Assembly: GCA_004293725.1 (NCBI GenBank)
Contig: REAW01000011.1
Span: 1-64,000, forward strand
Length of the DNA: 64,000 nt
Origin: Curvibacter sp.
Lineage (GTDB): Bacteria; Pseudomonadota; Gammaproteobacteria; Burkholderiales; Burkholderiaceae_C
Direction: 5' to 3'
Positions 61,462 through 64,000 of this stretch are shown piece by piece. Every line of letters begins with the position of its first letter. Position 1 is the stretch's first letter. The position numbers and the translations under genes were made by a program. Below the pieces are notes generated by a model. It searched no databases. It was given only the letters and a program-made list of their open reading frames with translations, and had not been told where the DNA came from.

Positions 61462-62655
61462 ATGAAACTAATTGAGCCCATTGTTGCCCATGCCCCCCAA
61501 ATTGCGACGCTGCGCCGCGACTTGCACGCCCACCCCGAGCTCTGTTTTGAGGAGGTCCGTACTGCCGACGTGGTGGCAGCCAAGTTGACGGAATGGGGTA
61601 TTCCCATTCACCGTGGCATGGGTACCACCGGGGTGGTGGGCATTGTCAAGGCGGGGACATCAAACCGAGCCATTGCGCTACGTGCTGACATGGATGCGCT
61701 GCCCATGCAGGAGTTCAACACCTTCACGCACACCAGCAAGCATCCCGGCAAGATGCACGCCTGCGGCCACGACGGCCACACCGCCATGCTGCTGGGTGCT
61801 GCCCAATACCTGGCACAGCATCGCAACTTTGACGGCACCGTGTACTTGGTGTTCCAGCCGGCAGAGGAGGGTGGAGGCGGTGCGCGCGAGATGATCAAAG
61901 ACGGACTGTTTGAGCAGTTCCCTGTGGATGCGGTGTTTGGCATGCACAACTGGCCCGGCGTACGTACTGGCACCTTTGCCGTCAGCCCGGGGCCGGTCAT
62001 GGCATCGAGCAATGAATTCAAAATTGTGATTCATGGCAAAGGCGGGCACGCAGCGTTACCGCATAACGCGATCGATCCCGTGGTGGTGGCCTGCCAGATG
62101 GTTCAGGGCTTTCAGACCATCATCAGCCGCAACAAAAAACCGATCGACGCGGGTGTGATTTCTGTGACCATGATTCACACGGGCGAAGCGACCAACGTGA
62201 TTCCTGACCATTGTGAGATTCAGGGCACGGTGCGGACCTTCACGATAGAAGTGCTGGACATGATCGAGCAGCGCATGCGCGAACTGGCCCAGCACACCAG
62301 TGCGGCGTTTGGGGCCCGTTGCGAGTTTTCGTTCGTACGCAACTATCCACCCACCATCAATAGCGCCAGGGAGGCCGATTTTGCGCGCAAGGTGATGGCC
62401 ACCATCGTTGGCGAAGACAATGTGATGGCGCAAGAGCCCACCATGGGCGCAGAAGACTTTGCCTTTATGCTGCTGGCCAAACCCGGTTGTTATGCCTTCA
62501 TAGCGAATGGCGATGGCGCACACCGCGAAATGGGCCACGGCGGTGGCCCTTGCATGTTGCATAACCCGAGCTACGATTTCAATGATGAACTGCTGCCACT
62601 CGGTGCTACCTATTGGGTTCGTTTGGCGGAACAATGGCTAGCAGAGCAGCCTTGA
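61462..62655 (+). CDS. M20 family amidohydrolase, hippurate-hydrolase-like
   Basis: This 397-aa metallopeptidase family member has metal-binding residues in MHACGHDGHTAML (about residues 99-111), FQPAEEGGGGAREM (about residues 131-144, catalytic Glu) and MHNWPGVRTG. The dimerisation domain contains GKGGHAALPHNAIDPVV. The C-terminal GAEDFAFML carries the final metal Glu/His region. It likely cleaves N-acyl amino acids. It lies 76 bp from the divergent molybdopterin gene, so the two could share regulation. Confidence 0.9.
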   Translation: MKLIEPIVAHAPQIATLRRDLHAHPELCFEEVRTADVVAAKLTEWGIPIHRGMGTTGVVGIVKAGTSNRAIALRADMDALPMQEFNTFTHTSKHPGKMHACGHDGHTAMLLGAAQYLAQHRNFDGTVYLVFQPAEEGGGGAREMIKDGLFEQFPVDAVFGMHNWPGVRTGTFAVSPGPVMASSNEFKIVIHGKGGHAALPHNAIDPVVVACQMVQGFQTIISRNKKPIDAGVISVTMIHTGEATNVIPDHCEIQGTVRTFTIEVLDMIEQRMRELAQHTSAAFGARCEFSFVRNYPPTINSAREADFARKVMATIVGEDNVMAQEPTMGAEDFAFMLLAKPGCYAFIANGDGAHREMGHGGGPCMLHNPSYDFNDELLPLGATYWVRLAEQWLAEQP

Positions 62656-62695
62656 ACTGCCAAAGCGCATCATTTAATCTAACGGGAGATTTAGG

Positions 62696-63307
62696 ATGAA
62701 CAACTGGAGTGAACTCAGTTCCCGCGAACCTACCCAGGATCTTCCTCGCGCGACCCCGCGACTCCTGCAGGAAGGTGTGACCCGCTACACCTTTGTCCAC
62801 AACGATCTGGAGATCGACAATCCCTCGCTGGAGCCCAGCAGTCTGCACTTTGTATCTCCGCGCGAATACGGCTTTAGTATTCGTGGCTTTCAGGGTGGAA
62901 AAACTGCCTGGGCGCGTGACTTTGCCAATGGCACCATGTTGGTAGTCAATGCCGATGGGCAGTCCCACGTGCTGTCTCCCCGCGGGGGCTCGCGGGTGCT
63001 GTTTTTGGATCGAGACGGAACCTTGTTGCAAGACAGTGGTTCTGCCATGCGGGTTCCCCCGCGTGCTCCCGATCTGGCGACGGTTCGCCTGACCCTGATT
63101 GCGACTGTGGATCTGCAAGGTGAGTCGCCAGAGGCGGCTCGCGCTTTGCTGATGCGCATGGTGGACCGGGCAGTGTTGTCAGGTGCTTTGCCCGGCGAGC
63201 CTGATATCCGTGTACTGGAGCATGCATTTGAAGGCAGCGCGGTGCTGTCCGCTGACGACAGGCCCAGCTCCACGCACACGGACTTTTCTCAATTGCTAGA
63301 CCTCTAA
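62696..63307 (+). CDS. Hypothetical protein, 203 aa
   Basis: This 203-aa soluble protein has no signal peptide and no motif I recognise. Features: acidic N-terminus (WSELSSREPTQDLP), a middle beta-rich part (HFVSPREYGFSIRGFQGG, SHVLSPRGGSRVLFLDRD), then a helix (EAARALLMRMVDRAVLSGAL) and a Ser/Asp-rich tail. Codon use is like its neighbours, so it is probably real. A ribosome site GGGAG lies before ATG 62696. It is 40 bp after the amidohydrolase gene on the same strand and convergent with coaX (15 bp gap). Confidence 0.6.
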   Translation: MNNWSELSSREPTQDLPRATPRLLQEGVTRYTFVHNDLEIDNPSLEPSSLHFVSPREYGFSIRGFQGGKTAWARDFANGTMLVVNADGQSHVLSPRGGSRVLFLDRDGTLLQDSGSAMRVPPRAPDLATVRLTLIATVDLQGESPEAARALLMRMVDRAVLSGALPGEPDIRVLEHAFEGSAVLSADDRPSSTHTDFSQLLDL

Positions 63308-63322
63308 GCCTGGCGCCAGCCT

Positions 63323-64000
63323 CTAGGTGTGCGCCGCGGGTTGGTAACGCCCTACTGCCATTTGCAACAGGCCATCAAAAATCAGGTTGTCCACCAACTC
63401 AAACGGCCGGGTCATGCTGGGCGCCATCTTCCATCCAGCGCCACCGGTCATCACGCACTTGGGTTCTGCGCCGCAGTGGGCCCTTACGTGCTGCACCATA
63501 CGCTCTACTGCGCCGGCAATGGCGTAGGTTCCTCCGCTGGTGAGGGCGTCGCTGGTGTTGGTCGGAAACTCGCGCACCTCGCCAGTGGGAACATGCAGAC
63601 CAGCGGTGCCAGACTCAAGGGCGCGCAACATAATCCCGTGACCCGGAAGGATGAGACCACCCAGAAACTTGCCCTCCGCGTCTAGGGCTTCCACGGTCAC
63701 TGCAGTTCCCACCATCACCACTACCATCGGGCGCGGGGCACCTTGCGACAGCATGCGGTGGTAGGCACCAATCATGGCCACCCAGCGGTCAGCGCCCAGG
63801 CGGGTGGGGTGGTCGTAGCCATTGCGCAGGCCGGCTTCACCTTCGCTGGAAACTACCCACTGCGGCACCACGTCCCAGGCGTCCATCTGCTCCTGCACCC
63901 GGCGCTTTACTGCGTCACCGGCCACCACGCAGCCCAGCACGTGGCGGGGTGCCTGCAGGCCGCGCCAAGCGCCGTCGCCCAATTTATCGATGTTTTCCAG
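63323..64000 (-). CDS. coaX: Type III pantothenate kinase, 5' part outside window
   Basis: The frame is open to the window edge (in-frame codons for [10 protein letters not shown] precede the first possible start), so the N-terminus is missing. The visible 226 codons include [46 protein letters not shown] and [15 protein letters not shown], all typical of CoaX. It phosphorylates pantothenate at the start of coenzyme A synthesis, and coaD at 26263 acts later in the pathway. Convergent with the hypothetical gene at 62696. Confidence 0.93.
   Translation of the reverse strand: MENIDKLGDGAWRGLQAPRHVLGCVVAGDAVKRRVQEQMDAWDVVPQWVVSSEGEAGLRNGYDHPTRLGADRWVAMIGAYHRMLSQGAPRPMVVVMVGTAVTVEALDAEGKFLGGLILPGHGIMLRALESGTAGLHVPTGEVREFPTNTSDALTSGGTYAIAGAVERMVQHVRAHCGAEPKCVMTGGAGWKMAPSMTRPFELVDNLIFDGLLQMAVGRYQPAAHT

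Overview
This 64 kb window looks like the chromosome of a betaproteobacterium of the order Burkholderiales, most likely Comamonadaceae close to Rhodoferax or Polaromonas. That placement is inference. It rests on the gene orders lolB-ispE-tRNA-Gln-prs-rplY-pth, ftsY beside tandem M16 peptidases followed by rsmD-coaD-ferredoxin, and hisCBHAFIE-DUF4870-HIT-tatABC. It also rests on a dispersed ~55 bp repeat (core TGCGCAAGCAGCTAT) of a kind I associate from memory with Comamonadaceae genomes.

Layout. 1-3.2 kb: a YnjC/YnjD-like ABC transporter on the minus strand with a Rieske protein and a thioredoxin-like protein. 3.5-6.3 kb: an accessory island that reads as a cluster of integron gene cassettes without an integrase in the window (a CALIN). 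It has four same-direction cassettes: an unknown 111-aa protein, a HEPN-like protein, an unknown 154-aa protein and a TIR-domain protein. Each stop codon lies in or against an attC-like palindrome, and the island lies between two direct copies of the dispersed repeat. 6.6-8.6 kb: an AraC regulator divergent from a phytanoyl-CoA dioxygenase-like enzyme. 8.7-20.9 kb: mostly minus-strand genes: a secreted metzincin-like protease, an rRNA-type methyltransferase, a histidine kinase, a chemotaxis receptor, an MDR oxidoreductase, a YegD-type Hsp70, an esterase, an SMP-30-like protein, a Cache sensor without an output domain, and the YnjB-like binding protein, about 16.5 kb from its presumed transporter partners.

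20.9-42 kb is housekeeping: ftsY, two M16 peptidases, a GGDEF protein, rsmD, coaD, usp, ferredoxin, pth, rplY, prs, tRNA-Gln, ispE, lolB, a TPR protein, mutM, a dynamin-like GTPase, mutY, rapZ, recN, nadK, hrcA and tRNA-Met. 42-54.6 kb: an eRF1-like small protein, AsmA, a VapBC-type toxin-antitoxin pair with a strong palindromic operator, the histidine operon from hisC to hisE (hisG and hisD absent), a HIT protein, tatABC and a DegS/HtrA-like protease. 54.7-64 kb: a Nif3-like protein, pdxA, cheV, a GNAT acetyltransferase, a DUF2721 membrane protein, an orphan molybdopterin oxidoreductase, an M20 amidohydrolase, an unknown protein and a partial coaX.

Two themes stand out. The first is the cassette island carrying TIR and HEPN-like proteins, which are defence-type folds. 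The second is the dispersed repeat, which appears to have been absorbed into coding sequence: it overlaps the signal peptides of three exported proteins and an in-frame stretch near the MutY C-terminus, and it fills the hisF-hisI junction up to the hisI start codon.
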